From: Bradyrhizobium sp. NFR13
GTDB taxonomy: Bacteria; Pseudomonadota; Alphaproteobacteria; Rhizobiales; Xanthobacteraceae
DNA: 64,000 nucleotides
Direction of reading: 5' to 3'
Assembly: GCF_900114605.1 (NCBI RefSeq)
Contig: NZ_FOTP01000003.1
Span: 620,001 to 684,000, forward strand
The notes beneath the pieces were generated by a model. It was not told where the DNA came from. It made no database searches and was given only the letters and a program-made list of their open reading frames with translations. The first letter of the stretch is position 1. Every line of letters begins with the position of its first letter. Below are positions 16,698 to 25,276 of this stretch, in pieces. The translations under genes were made by a program, and so were the position numbers.

Positions 16698-17606
16698 TCA
16701 CGTCCGCCTTGCCGGACGTTTCCGCGCCCTCGCCCGCCCTGCAGGCGCGGGCTTCTTGTTGGTCGCGTCATGCGCCAGGCGATGCATCAGCGCGACGGCT
16801 TCGGCGATGACCGCATCGTCGCGCTCGCCGGGATAGACGACATAGGCCGGCATCGAAAATTCCGGCGCATTGGCGACGACATGCAGCCGCCCAGCCTTCA
16901 GCTGGGGTGCAACGATGCGGCGCGGGAAATATCCGGAACCGCCATTCTCCAGCACATGCTGCAGCCCGAGCCAGCCGATATTGGCGGTGAGCGATGGTCC
17001 CGCGAAATCCGGAAACAGCGCCGTGTGGCGTGCATAGAATTCCGGGCCCCAGTCGATATAGACGTAACCCGGCTGCGGCTCCGGCGCGCTGTGCTTGCTG
17101 GTCGAGACCAGAATGAGCTGTTCATCGAACAACTGCTCAACCTTGAGACCGGGCCGGCTCTGCGGCGTATACATGACGCCGATATCGATACGGCCTTCGA
17201 CGAGGCCCTGCATCAATTCGGGTTCGAGCGCGCTCTCGGCGCGGATCGCGATATCCGGATGTTTCGCGCGCATCAGCGGCAGCCAGTGCAGCAGATGCTC
17301 CTCCCACAGCCCGATGCGACCGCCGACGGTCAGCGTACCGCTGAAGCCTTTCGCAATGCCGACATCCTGCCGCGCATGTTCCACCGTTCGCACCAGCGTG
17401 GACGCGTGTTTCTGGAATTGCCGACCCGCTGGCGTCAGTGCAGCCCCCGCCTTGTTGCGGACGAACAGCGTCACGCGCAACAACTGCTCCAGTGTCTGAA
17501 TGCGCGCACTGACCGTGGACTGTGTGACATGCAGCTTCTCCGCTGCAGTCACGAAATTCCCGGCGCTCACGACCGCAAGAAATGTCCTGGCCAGTTCGGT
17601 ATCCAT
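16698..17606 (-). CDS. LysR family transcriptional regulator
   Basis: A 302-residue regulator with an N-terminal winged helix (residues 1-60: FLAVVSAGNFVTAAEKLHVTQSTVSARI) and a two-lobed effector domain (about 90-290). The C-terminal tail is very basic (PAPAGRARARKRPARR). It is 15 bases downstream of tctA on the same strand, so it is probably the last gene of the tricarboxylate transporter operon and its local regulator. LysR regulators more often sit divergent to their target, so this placement is slightly unusual. Confidence 0.93.
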   Translation of the reverse strand: MDTELARTFLAVVSAGNFVTAAEKLHVTQSTVSARIQTLEQLLRVTLFVRNKAGAALTPAGRQFQKHASTLVRTVEHARQDVGIAKGFSGTLTVGGRIGLWEEHLLHWLPLMRAKHPDIAIRAESALEPELMQGLVEGRIDIGVMYTPQSRPGLKVEQLFDEQLILVSTSKHSAPEPQPGYVYIDWGPEFYARHTALFPDFAGPSLTANIGWLGLQHVLENGGSGYFPRRIVAPQLKAGRLHVVANAPEFSMPAYVVYPGERDDAVIAEAVALMHRLAHDATNKKPAPAGRARARKRPARRT

Positions 17607-17621
17607 GACGAACCGTCTCCG

Positions 17622-19130
17622 CTACGCACCCTCGTCGAGTGCGACCATCTCGCGTTTCCGGCGCAGGGCCGGTAGCAGCGGCGCGATCAGCAGGATCACC
17701 GCGAGCGCGAGGCACGCCGCCGAGATCGGCCGTTCGATGAAGGTCATGAGATTGCCCTGCGACAGGATCAGCGACTTGCGCAGATTGTTCTCCAGCAGCG
17801 GGCCGAGCACAAAGGCCAGCACCAAAGGCGCGGGCTCATAGCCGAACTTGCGCATAAAGTAGCCGATCACGCCGAAGGCGATCATCACATGGACGTCGAA
17901 CACATTGTTGCTGCTGCAATAGACGCCGATGATCGTGAACAGGATGATCAGCGGGAACAGCACATTGTAAGGCAGCTTCAGCAGCTTCACCCACATGCCG
18001 ATCAGCGGCAGGTTCAGCACCAGCAGCATGAGGTTGCCGATATACATGCTGGCAACGATGCCCCAGAACAGGCCGGGGTTCTGGGTGATCAGCAGCGGGC
18101 CGGGTTGCAGCCCGTGAATAACGAAAGCGCCGAGCAGCAGCGCCATCACCACGTTCGGCGGAATGCCGAGGGTCATCAACGGAATGAACGCGCCGCCGGC
18201 CGCTGCGTTATTCGCGGCCTCAGGTCCGGCGACGCCTTCTATCGCGCCGTGGCCGAAACGTTCCGGGTGTTTCGACAACCGCTTCTCCAATGCATAGGAC
18301 GCGAAGGACGCGACGACAGCGCCGCCGCCGGGAAGGATGCCGAGGAAGAAGCCGAGGATGGTGCCGCGCCCGATCGGCGCGGCGCTGGCCTTCCAGTCTT
18401 CCTTGTTGGGCAGGAGTTGCGTGATCTTGGCATTGATGATGTCGCGCTTGATGACCTGCTCGGTGTTGAGCAGCACTTCGCCGAGGCCGAACAGCCCCAT
18501 CACCACCGGCACGAGGCCGATGCCGTCGATCAGTTCGATCCGGCCAAAGGTCAGCCGCGGCTGCGCGGTGATGCTGTCGAGACCGACGAGCCCGAGCACG
18601 ATGCCGATGCAGGCCATCAGCAGCGCCTTGGCCATGGAGCCCTGGGTGAGGAAGGTCAGCACCACCAGGCCAAGCACCATCAGGCTGGCATATTCGGCGG
18701 GGCCGAAGGCAATGGCGACCGAGGCAAGCGACGGCGCCACCAGCATCAGAGCCACCAGCGCGAACGTGCCGGCGATGAAGGAGCCGAGCGCGGAGATGCC
18801 GAGCGCCGGGCCGGCGCGGCCTTTCTTGGCCATCTGGTGGCCGTCGATACAGGTGACGACAGAGGCGGCCTCGCCGGGAATATTGACCAGGATCGACGTG
18901 GTCGAACCGCCATACATCGAGCCGTAATAGATGCCGGCCATCATGATGATGCCAGACTCCGGCGTGCCGGACAGCGTCACCGGCAGCAGCAGCGACATCG
19001 CCGAGATCGGCCCGATGCCGGGCAGCACACCGACCAGGGTGCCGATGAAGACGCCGATGAAGCAGTAGAGAATATTGACGGGCTGCAGCGCGACGCCGAA
19101 GCCGTGCATGACATTGACGAGAACATCCAT
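17622..19130 (-). CDS. tctA: Tripartite tricarboxylate transporter, large permease TctA
   Basis: The 502-residue large membrane subunit, with about 11-12 hydrophobic segments. It has the conserved TctA signatures GVLPGIGPISAMSLLLP near residues 34-50, SILVNIPGEAASVVTCIDG near 79-97, and GPEAANNAAAGGAFIPLMTLGIP near 310-332. TTT systems use a high-affinity binding protein and an ion gradient, not ATP. The gene follows tctB by 15 bases. The substrate class is carboxylates; the exact one is unknown. Confidence 0.96.
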   Translation of the reverse strand: MDVLVNVMHGFGVALQPVNILYCFIGVFIGTLVGVLPGIGPISAMSLLLPVTLSGTPESGIIMMAGIYYGSMYGGSTTSILVNIPGEAASVVTCIDGHQMAKKGRAGPALGISALGSFIAGTFALVALMLVAPSLASVAIAFGPAEYASLMVLGLVVLTFLTQGSMAKALLMACIGIVLGLVGLDSITAQPRLTFGRIELIDGIGLVPVVMGLFGLGEVLLNTEQVIKRDIINAKITQLLPNKEDWKASAAPIGRGTILGFFLGILPGGGAVVASFASYALEKRLSKHPERFGHGAIEGVAGPEAANNAAAGGAFIPLMTLGIPPNVVMALLLGAFVIHGLQPGPLLITQNPGLFWGIVASMYIGNLMLLVLNLPLIGMWVKLLKLPYNVLFPLIILFTIIGVYCSSNNVFDVHVMIAFGVIGYFMRKFGYEPAPLVLAFVLGPLLENNLRKSLILSQGNLMTFIERPISAACLALAVILLIAPLLPALRRKREMVALDEGA

Positions 19131-19145
19131 GATCCGTGTTTCCCG

Positions 19146-19631
19146 TCAGCCGATTTCAAACATGCCCGAAGGCAACTGGATCAGCAGGCCGCGTTTCAGC
19201 ACCCACCACACCCCAACAGGCGCCAGCACCGCGAGCGGAATTGCTAGCGTCCAGCGCACGGGATCGATCACGCGCAACAGCAGCAGCATCAACGGTATGG
19301 TCGAGATCAGGAAACCCAGCGGTTCGAGCGCGAACGCATAGGCAGAGAGGATGACGATGATCGCCGCCGGCTTGCCCCAGCTTGCACCTTCCCATCGCGA
19401 GCCAAAGGTCGGTCCGCCTTCCGTCACCGAAGCGAGGACAATGGTGACAGCGAAAGCGCACATCAGCAGGCCGATATAGAACAGCATGAAGCCGGAGCCG
19501 GGATCGTTGACGGTACCGAGCTTGAGCTTGAGACCGGACCGAATGACGAACACGCCAAGCGCAATGCCGAGCACACCGGTCCAGAGTTCGGAATTGTTGA
19601 GCCGGAATGGCGGGCGGGTTTGATCAGTCAT
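19146..19631 (-). CDS. tctB: Tripartite tricarboxylate transporter, small permease TctB
   Basis: A 161-residue small membrane subunit with four hydrophobic helices. TctB sequences are poorly conserved, but length, topology and position between tctC and tctA make the call secure. The ATG at 19631 (MTDQTRPPFRLNN) is chosen over an upstream in-frame ATG at 19685 because the longer version adds residues unlike the family and leaves less room after tctC. Confidence 0.92.
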   Translation of the reverse strand: MTDQTRPPFRLNNSELWTGVLGIALGVFVIRSGLKLKLGTVNDPGSGFMLFYIGLLMCAFAVTIVLASVTEGGPTFGSRWEGASWGKPAAIIVILSAYAFALEPLGFLISTIPLMLLLLRVIDPVRWTLAIPLAVLAPVGVWWVLKRGLLIQLPSGMFEIG

Positions 19632-19714
19632 CGTTTCTGTCCCGGGACATCGACATGAAATGAAGGCGCATGCGATGGACCCCATCGCACGCGCCTGACG
19701 TCGCTATTCGGCAA

Positions 19715-20698
19715 TCAGTTCGGCTTCTTGCCCAGCCCGATCGTCTCGATCACCTTGCGCTCGGAATTGGTGACCTCGACCACGAACTTCTTGTAGTCCT
19801 CGGTGTTCTTGTAGTTCGGCACCATGTCGTATTTCGCCAGCGTCGCGATGACGGCGGGATCCTCGATGGCCTTCTTGAAGGCATCGTGCAGCTTGGCGAC
19901 GATCTTCGGATCCATGCCCTTCGGCCCGGCGATGCCGAATGGCGAGTCATAGACCATCGGATAGCCGCTTTCCTTCAGTGTCGGCGCGTCCGGGAAATTC
20001 GGCGAGCGCTTGTCGGTCCACACCATCAACAAACGCAGCTTGCCGGCATCGACCAGCGGCCGCCAGCCGGTGGAATCCGCCTGCAGCATGGTGTGATTGC
20101 CGAGCACCGCGGCATTGGTTTCAGCGCCGCCCTTGAACGGCACCTGCGTGAGCTTGATGCCGGCCAGCGCCGCGATCTGCTCCATGCCCACATGCAGCGA
20201 CGTGCCGGTGCCCGGCGTCGCATAGGTCACCTTGCCGGGATTGGCCTTGGCGAAATCGACCACGTCCTTCCAGGTCTTGAACTGCGACTCCGCATTGGTG
20301 GTGATGCCGAAGGTGTAGCCGGTGAGATGGATGATGTAGGAGAAATCCTTGTCCGGATTCCACGACACCTCCTGCATCAGCGGCAGGCGGAACACGGTGA
20401 TCGGAATCTGCGAGATGGTGTAGCCGTCGGGCTTCGCCGCGGCCGCCATGGTGGCCGGGCCGACCGTGCCGCCACCGCCGCCCTTGTTGTCGATGGCGAT
20501 TGGCTGGCCGAGATGTTTCGAAGCGGCATCCGCAATCGCGCGCATCGAGATGTCGGTGGAGCCTCCGGCGGGCCATGGCACGATCAGCGTAATTGGTTTG
20601 GTCGGATAGTCCTGCGCCCGGGCTGCGCCGCCGAACATGGCGGCGGCCGCGGCGAGCGCGACAGCAGCGGACAAGGCAAAGCGATTGCGTTGCAACAT
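19715..20698 (-). CDS. tctC: Tripartite tricarboxylate transporter binding protein TctC (Bug family)
   Basis: A 327-residue periplasmic binding protein. It has a signal peptide with a cut after GGAARA or AQD (about residues 25-29), then YPTKPITLIVPWPAGGSTD, the Bug-family ligand loop near 32-50. The second lobe contains DFAKANPGKVTYATPGTGT. It is the first gene of tctCBA-lysR, transcribed leftward. The 368-base region to its right must hold the operon promoter. Bug proteins bind carboxylated ligands such as citrate, nicotinate or terephthalate. Confidence 0.95.
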   Translation of the reverse strand: MLQRNRFALSAAVALAAAAAMFGGAARAQDYPTKPITLIVPWPAGGSTDISMRAIADAASKHLGQPIAIDNKGGGGGTVGPATMAAAAKPDGYTISQIPITVFRLPLMQEVSWNPDKDFSYIIHLTGYTFGITTNAESQFKTWKDVVDFAKANPGKVTYATPGTGTSLHVGMEQIAALAGIKLTQVPFKGGAETNAAVLGNHTMLQADSTGWRPLVDAGKLRLLMVWTDKRSPNFPDAPTLKESGYPMVYDSPFGIAGPKGMDPKIVAKLHDAFKKAIEDPAVIATLAKYDMVPNYKNTEDYKKFVVEVTNSERKVIETIGLGKKPN

Positions 20699-21066
20699 GT
20701 GTTTCTCCCTCTGCGATTCCGGGGGTGATGCCCGGACCGGCTGTATTTTTATTGTCGTTCAGTCTAGCCCGGAACAAACCCAGGAAAAGGACATGTTTCG
20801 AACCGACTGCGAACGCGTTGTGCGTCTTTGGCAATCAACGATGATTTCACCGCCGCCGCAATTCGCAATCTGGATGAGCCATGCGACATTCCGTCTGCAC
20901 GCGGAGATCGCCCGGCTGACATATTGATCGCAGCGGACAAGAAATTCCGCCCGCAAAAATAACTGAAGAATTTTCATCCGGCATGTCGGATCGCGGCGGG
21001 CTCATGCGTCCTTTGCGGGACCATGACCGAAGAGACAGCCAGAGCATACCCACAGGAGTTCATCCA
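20699..21066. other. Intergenic region between tctC and VOC gene
   Basis: This 368-base divergent region should hold the tctCBA promoter on the left and that of the VOC genes on the right. One short open frame (20793-20927, plus strand, 44 codons, starting MFRTDCERVV, preceded by AGGAAAAGGAC) is possible but has no recognisable homology or composition support. No clear operator or terminator is seen. Confidence 0.5.
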
Positions 21067-21489
21067 ATGAGCAAAATGATCTTCGTCAACCTGCCCGTCA
21101 GCGACCTGCCTCGCGCGGTCGCCTTCTATGAGGCGGTCGGCGCGACCAAAAACCCGCAATTCTCCGACGACACCGCCGCCTGTATGGTGCTCTCCGACAC
21201 CATCCACGTGATGCTGCTGACCCATGACAAGTATCGGCAGTTCACCTCGAAGAAGATCGTCGATGCGAAGACCTCCAGCGAAGTGCTGATCTGCGCCTCC
21301 GCCGACAGCCGCGACGAGGTCGATGGTCTCGTGAAGAAGGCCGTGGGTGCGGGCGGCAGCGCCGATCCGACGCCCACGCAGGATTTCGGCTTCATGTATG
21401 GCCGCAGCTATGAGGATCCCGATGGTCACATCTGGGAAGTGATGTGGATGGACATGGCCGCCGCGCAATCTGCGATGGCTCAGGCCTGA
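21067..21489 (+). CDS. VOC family protein (glyoxalase/bleomycin resistance-like)
   Basis: A 140-residue single vicinal-oxygen-chelate protein. It begins MSKMIFVNLPVSDLPRAVAF and carries the second betaalphabetabetabeta unit around DFGFMYGRSYEDPDGHIWEVMWMD near residues 105-130. Glu in HIWEVMW is the usual metal ligand. The start at 21067 follows CAGGAGTTC. It is followed after 20 bases by a second VOC-fold gene, probably in one transcript. Such proteins act as lyases, dioxygenases or antibiotic-binding proteins; the substrate is unknown. Confidence 0.9.
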   Translation: MSKMIFVNLPVSDLPRAVAFYEAVGATKNPQFSDDTAACMVLSDTIHVMLLTHDKYRQFTSKKIVDAKTSSEVLICASADSRDEVDGLVKKAVGAGGSADPTPTQDFGFMYGRSYEDPDGHIWEVMWMDMAAAQSAMAQA

Positions 21490-21509
21490 CCGAGAGAGGG
21501 ATAGCAGCA

Positions 21510-21989
21510 ATGTCAAAGATCTCACCCTGCATCTGGTACGAGACCGAGGCCGAGGAAGCCGCCAGGTTCTACTGCTCGCTGGTGCCCAATTCCTCCATCG
21601 ATCGCGTGCAACGCGCCCCGATCGACTATCCCGGCGGCAAAGCTGGCAACGTGCTGGTGGTCGGCTTCACGCTGGCCGGCCAAAGCTTCATTGGCCTCAA
21701 TGGCGGCAGCCCCGCCACATTCAGCACGGCCGTGTCCTTCACCATCCATTGCGAAGACCAGGCCGAGGTCGATCGTATGTGGGACGCCATTTTGACAAAT
21801 GGCGGCAAGGCAAATGCCTGCGGCTGGATCAACGACCGCTGGGGCGTGCCCTGGCAGATCGTGCCGAACGGCTTCACAGAAATGCTCGCCAGCGAGAATG
21901 GCGAGGGTGCCAAGCGTGCCATGACGGCCATGATGGGCATGGTCAAGCTGGACATGGCCGCGCTGAAAAAGGCGTTCGACGGCAACTAG
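21510..21989 (+). CDS. VOC family protein, PhnB/3-demethylubiquinone methyltransferase-like
   Basis: A 159-residue protein of the PhnB-like VOC group (often labelled 3-demethylubiquinone-9 3-methyltransferase domain, although it is not a methyltransferase). It begins MSKISPCIWYETEAEEAARF and has GFTLAGQSFIGLNGG near 52-66 and WINDRWGVPWQIVPNGFTEML near 108-128, typical of the group. The start follows GAGAGGGATAGCAGCA. It is probably co-transcribed with the VOC gene upstream. Confidence 0.9.
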   Translation: MSKISPCIWYETEAEEAARFYCSLVPNSSIDRVQRAPIDYPGGKAGNVLVVGFTLAGQSFIGLNGGSPATFSTAVSFTIHCEDQAEVDRMWDAILTNGGKANACGWINDRWGVPWQIVPNGFTEMLASENGEGAKRAMTAMMGMVKLDMAALKKAFDGN

Positions 21990-22168
21990 AAGCGGCCCAT
22001 GCGGGCCCAACCCCTTGGCGGAGCGCGGCAATCCGCGCCCGCCGGAAAATCTGCTAACCGGATGACGGAAAAGCGGATTTCCGACGCGTCGTTTGCTTGA
22101 CAGGGAGTCCCGCGCCTCCTTATAAGCGGCCCGTTCGCGGCACGACATCTCGGCCGCCGCGGCCCTGT

Positions 22169-22245
22169 GGCGGGGTAGCTCAGCTGGTTAGAGCACGGGA
22201 ATCATAATCCTGGGGTCGGGGGTTCGAGTCCCTCTCCCGCTACCA
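22169..22245 (+). tRNA. tRNA-Met or tRNA-Ile2 (anticodon CAT)
   Basis: This 77-base cloverleaf has acceptor arm GGCGGGG/TCCCGCT, D-arm GCTC/GAGC, anticodon stem CGGGA/TCCTG with loop ATCATAA (anticodon CAT), T-arm GGGGG/CCCTC with loop TTCGAGT, and an encoded CCA. The first pair is G1-U72. It lacks the features of initiator tRNA (no C1 mismatch, no three G-C pairs at the loop). Elongator Met is most likely; Ile2 with modified C34 cannot be excluded by eye. Confidence 0.93.
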
Positions 22246-22281
22246 AGTTTCTGGCGAGCAGATCCTGCAGACACCGCTTCC

Positions 22282-22311
22282 AAGGCCTTGCACATGTCGC
22301 GAGGCCTTTTT
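22282..22311 (+). terminator. Terminator after tRNA-Met
   Basis: AAGGCCT and AGGCCTT arms surround a 13-base loop, followed by a T run. It lies about 37 bases after the tRNA CCA end. Confidence 0.65.
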
Positions 22312-22353
22312 CGTGTCCCCCGTAAGGGTTGGCTCGGCCAGCATCCGCGGCCG

Positions 22354-23085
22354 CTACGATGCAGCGCCTTCGTCCAGTTCCGCGAAGATCTGCTTGTCCT
22401 GAAGAATGACCTCGGCCGTCTGCCGGTAATGCGCCGTCAGCAGTTCCACTGCACGGTCTGCGTCGCCGCCCAGGACAGCAGTCATGATCGCCTGATGCTC
22501 GTCCGTCACGTGGCGTGACGGGAAGACCTTGCGGATAGACAGACGCCGATAACGGTAGAGCTGGTCGGCCAACTGTCCGCAGAACGCGATCAGGGACTGC
22601 GACCCGCAATTCCCGATCAGGGTGCGGTGATAGATGCGGTGCAGCCGCTCCCATTCCGGATTGTCTTCAAAATATTCGGCATTGAGCGAGCGTGGCGTTC
22701 GCCCGAGGCGATGCTGCGCGAGCAGAAGCTGCTCCTCCCATTGCTGCGTCGATGCCGCCATGGATTCGCGTAGCGCGAGGCTCTCGACCCAGCAGCGGGT
22801 CTTGGTGAGTTCGGCCAGCTCGCTCCGGCTGATCTCCGCGACATAGAAGCCGCGCTGCTCGCGACAATCGACCAGACCATCGGCGCTCAGACGATTCAGC
22901 GCCTCGCGCAGCGGCGTCTGGCTGGTCTGGTACAGGTCGGTCAGGAACCGCATCTGCAATTTCCTGCCCGGCTCGAGCCGCCCGGAAAGCAAATCCTCGC
23001 GCAGCCGGTCATAGACCGTGCTCGCCTGGGTCGACGAGGACGGCGGAGAAGCCAAGTCCAGCACTGATATCGTGTCCAAGCTCAT
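22354..23085 (-). CDS. GntR family transcriptional regulator, FCD subfamily
   Basis: A 243-residue regulator. The winged helix is near residues 22-85 (LRPGRKLQMRFLTDLYQTSQ-type pattern, here LEPGRKLQMRFLTDLYQTSQ, then TPLREALNRLSADGLV). The FCD effector domain is near 95-230, with the conserved LHRIYHRTLIGNCGS region. It is divergent from the aromatic-degradation operon at 23.3-28.9 kb and is its likely regulator. The ATG at 23085 has no good Shine-Dalgarno; two tandem 15-base repeats sit immediately upstream instead. Confidence 0.92.
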   Translation of the reverse strand: MSLDTISVLDLASPPSSSTQASTVYDRLREDLLSGRLEPGRKLQMRFLTDLYQTSQTPLREALNRLSADGLVDCREQRGFYVAEISRSELAELTKTRCWVESLALRESMAASTQQWEEQLLLAQHRLGRTPRSLNAEYFEDNPEWERLHRIYHRTLIGNCGSQSLIAFCGQLADQLYRYRRLSIRKVFPSRHVTDEHQAIMTAVLGGDADRAVELLTAHYRQTAEVILQDKQIFAELDEGAAS

Positions 23086-23088
23086 GGG

Positions 23089-23118
23089 TCAGGAATCTGG
23101 GTCTCAGGAATCTGGGTC
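23089..23118. repeat. Two tandem 15-base repeats at the 5' end of a GntR gene
   Basis: TCAGGAATCTGGGTC occurs twice head to tail (23089-23103 and 23104-23118), followed by a partial third copy GCGGGAATC. On the minus strand the repeats occupy the leader directly before the GntR start codon, where they could affect translation or form tandem binding sites. Confidence 0.75.
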
Positions 23119-23330
23119 GCGGGAATCGCCCGTCAGAAGGTTTTCTTTTCTATACATTTTTTGCGCGTATGAAAAAATATATAAATTATCGTTGCGATTT
23201 AAAGTTTATATAGGTTATGAGGTCCCGGTGGCACGGCAAGATGCCGCCATGGGAGCGAGACGATGTTCGGCGAAACAGTCCAGATATCCGGGACATCGGG
23301 TCTTTCGACGGACGGCTCCCGCCTTGCGGG
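23119..23330. promoter_or_regulatory. Divergent promoter region of the aromatic operon
   Basis: The segment 23140-23215 is strikingly AT-rich (TATACATTTTTTG, GAAAAAATATATAAATTAT, AAAGTTTATATAGG) within GC-rich DNA, as expected for promoters of the GntR gene and the rightward operon. A GntR/FCD operator is likely here but no perfect palindrome stands out. Confidence 0.5.
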
Positions 23331-24374
23331 ATGTTCCCGGCCGTGAGTGCCATCGCCAGATGCGGCTGCGGGATCGATATCCACGCGCATGTCGTGCCCG
23401 CCTCCTTCCCGTCCTATATGGGCGCAGCGGTGCCGGCCGACTGGCCGTCGATGGCGGATGCCAAACCCTGCCACAAGCATGTGATGATGGCCGGCCGCGT
23501 CTACCGCACGGTGTCGGATCGCTGCTGGGATGTCGCCAAGCGCGTCGCCGACATGGATGAGATGGGCCTCGGCGTGCAGGCCATTTCGCCGATGCCGGAG
23601 CTGTTGTCCTACTGGATGGCGCCCGCAGCGGCGAACGATCTCCTCCGCTACATCAATGACCAGATGGCCGAGATGATCGCGCATTCCGGCGGCCGGCTGG
23701 TCGGCCTTGGCGCGCTGCCGCTGCAGGATATCGATCGCGCCATCGCCGAACTGCACCGGCTGAAGTACCAACTCGGGTTTGCGGGCATCGAGATCGGCAG
23801 CAACATCAATGGCAAGCCCGTGGGCTCACCGGACTTTGATGCGTTCTTCGCCGAGGTCGAGAAGCTCGACATGGCGGTGTTCGTGCACGCTCTGCGGCCG
23901 AGCGGCATGGATCGCCTGGTCGGCCCCGGACAATTACAGCAGGTGCTGGCCTATCCGACCGATGTCGGTCTTGCCGCCGCATCGGTCATCACCTCGAACC
24001 TCCTGCTGCGCCATCCGCGCCTGCGCATGGCGTTCAGCCATGGCGGCGGCACGCTCGCATCGCTGCTGCCGCGGCTGCAGGAGGGCTATCAGGTGTTCCC
24101 CGTATTGCAGGAGAGCATCCAGGAAGCACCGACCCTGCAAGCGCGCCGACTCTATTACGACGCGCTGGTCTATGACGACCCGACGCTGCTGCACCTGATC
24201 GGCAAGTTCGGCGCCACGCAGATCATGCTCGGCACCGACTATCCCTTCGCGTTCCACGATCGCACGCCGGTGGCACGCGCCGCATCGGCGATCGACGATG
24301 AGGCCACGCGCGATCTCGTCCTTCACGCCAATGCAAAACGTTTCCTCGGCCTTGAGGAGCAGGCTCTACAATGA
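23331..24374 (+). CDS. Amidohydrolase family protein, ACMSD-like decarboxylase
   Basis: A protein of about 347 residues related to aminocarboxymuconate-semialdehyde decarboxylase and other metal-dependent aromatic or muconate decarboxylases. The zinc motif DIHAHVVP is near residue 16, with later ligands in VFVHALRP, MAFSHGGG and MLGTDYPF (catalytic Asp). The start is uncertain: ATG 23331, GTG 23343 and a far-upstream ATG 23217 are all in frame. The 38 residues added by 23217 look unlike the family, so 23331 is given. It overlaps the dioxygenase gene (ATGA). In this operon it probably removes a carboxyl group from a ring or ring-cleavage product. Confidence 0.88.
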   Translation: MFPAVSAIARCGCGIDIHAHVVPASFPSYMGAAVPADWPSMADAKPCHKHVMMAGRVYRTVSDRCWDVAKRVADMDEMGLGVQAISPMPELLSYWMAPAAANDLLRYINDQMAEMIAHSGGRLVGLGALPLQDIDRAIAELHRLKYQLGFAGIEIGSNINGKPVGSPDFDAFFAEVEKLDMAVFVHALRPSGMDRLVGPGQLQQVLAYPTDVGLAAASVITSNLLLRHPRLRMAFSHGGGTLASLLPRLQEGYQVFPVLQESIQEAPTLQARRLYYDALVYDDPTLLHLIGKFGATQIMLGTDYPFAFHDRTPVARAASAIDDEATRDLVLHANAKRFLGLEEQALQ

Positions 24375-25276
24375 CCCACTTCCCGATCACCGCGCTGCGC
24401 AGCGTCGATCTCGACACGCCGGATCTGCAGACATCCGAGCAGTTCTATACATCCGTCTGGGGTCTCGACCTCGTGACGCGCCATGACGGCGTCAGCTATC
24501 TGCGCGCCAGCGGCAGCGATCACCATGTCGTCGCGTTGCGGCAAGGCGCGCGCCCCGCATTGAGGTCCATGACGTTCCGGCTGCATTCGAATACTGAGTT
24601 CGAGACGATCGCCGCGGCGTCCGTGAAGCACGGCGCCACACTGCTTTCAGCCGCGGCCGCAAATCCGGGGCCCGATGGCGGAACGATCATGAGCATCCGC
24701 GCGCCCGGCGGCGGCGTACTGCGCTTCATTCACGGCGACCTGCAACATGCCGAAGCGCCAGTATCGGCCAACCGGCCGACACGCCTCGCGCATGTCAACA
24801 TCAACAGCACCGGTGTCGACGATCTCGCTGCGTTCTACGAACAGGCGCTCGGCTTTCGTCTCACCGACCGCTCGAAGATCATGGCCTTTGTCCGCTGCAA
24901 CAGCGATCACCATGCCATCGTCATCGCCGAAGCATCCGCGAACGGACTGAACCACGTCGCCTTCCTGATGCCGGATCTCGAAGCGGTGATGCGTGGCTCA
25001 GGCCGCATGATCGATGCCGGATTTCCCATTGCCTGGGGCGTCGGCCGTCACGGCCCCGGCGACAATGTCTTCGCCTATTTCATCGATCCGGTCGGGACCG
25101 TCATCGAATACACCGCCGAAGTCCTGCAGGTGGACGACAGCTATGTGGTGCGCGGCCCGTCGGAATGGGTCTGGCCACCCGGTCGCACCGATCACTGGGG
25201 CATCGCCCCGCCGAAGGCCGATCACGTCAAGGCAGCGCAGATTGCGCTTCCCTATGCCGACGGGAGCGCCGCGTGA
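24371..25276 (+). CDS. Two-domain extradiol dioxygenase (VOC family, type I)
   Basis: A 301-residue protein with two VOC modules (about residues 5-125 and 137-260), as in catechol 2,3-dioxygenase and BphC. All three iron ligands appear present in the C-terminal module: His141 (LAHVNI), His195 (NHVAFLM) and Glu246 (VIEYTAE), so it should be catalytically competent for meta ring cleavage. It overlaps the decarboxylase upstream (ATGA) and the monooxygenase downstream (GTGA). The aromatic substrate cannot be read from the sequence. Confidence 0.92.
   Translation: MTHFPITALRSVDLDTPDLQTSEQFYTSVWGLDLVTRHDGVSYLRASGSDHHVVALRQGARPALRSMTFRLHSNTEFETIAAASVKHGATLLSAAAANPGPDGGTIMSIRAPGGGVLRFIHGDLQHAEAPVSANRPTRLAHVNINSTGVDDLAAFYEQALGFRLTDRSKIMAFVRCNSDHHAIVIAEASANGLNHVAFLMPDLEAVMRGSGRMIDAGFPIAWGVGRHGPGDNVFAYFIDPVGTVIEYTAEVLQVDDSYVVRGPSEWVWPPGRTDHWGIAPPKADHVKAAQIALPYADGSAA

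Noticed and set aside
17889-19247. 452-codon open frame antisense to tctA
   Set aside because: It lies wholly opposite a clear tctA gene; its residue pattern (Asp/Gln/His/Arg-rich, without motif) is the mirror of a GC-rich gene.
20793-20927. 44-codon frame between tctC and the VOC gene
   Set aside because: A ribosome-binding-like sequence precedes it, but there is no homology, helix or codon evidence; kept only as a note on the intergenic region.
22202-22654. Frame ending GEGLEPPTPGL that reads through the tRNA-Met
   Set aside because: This is the well-known artefact of translating a tRNA gene; the same applies to the LGGLEPPTSCSTDRRSNQ frame at 48554-48907 over tRNA-His.
25165-25272. N-terminal extension of the flavin monooxygenase
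   Set aside because: It overlaps the dioxygenase in another frame. The GTG at 25273, overlapping the previous stop, gives a normal FAD-binding N-terminus.
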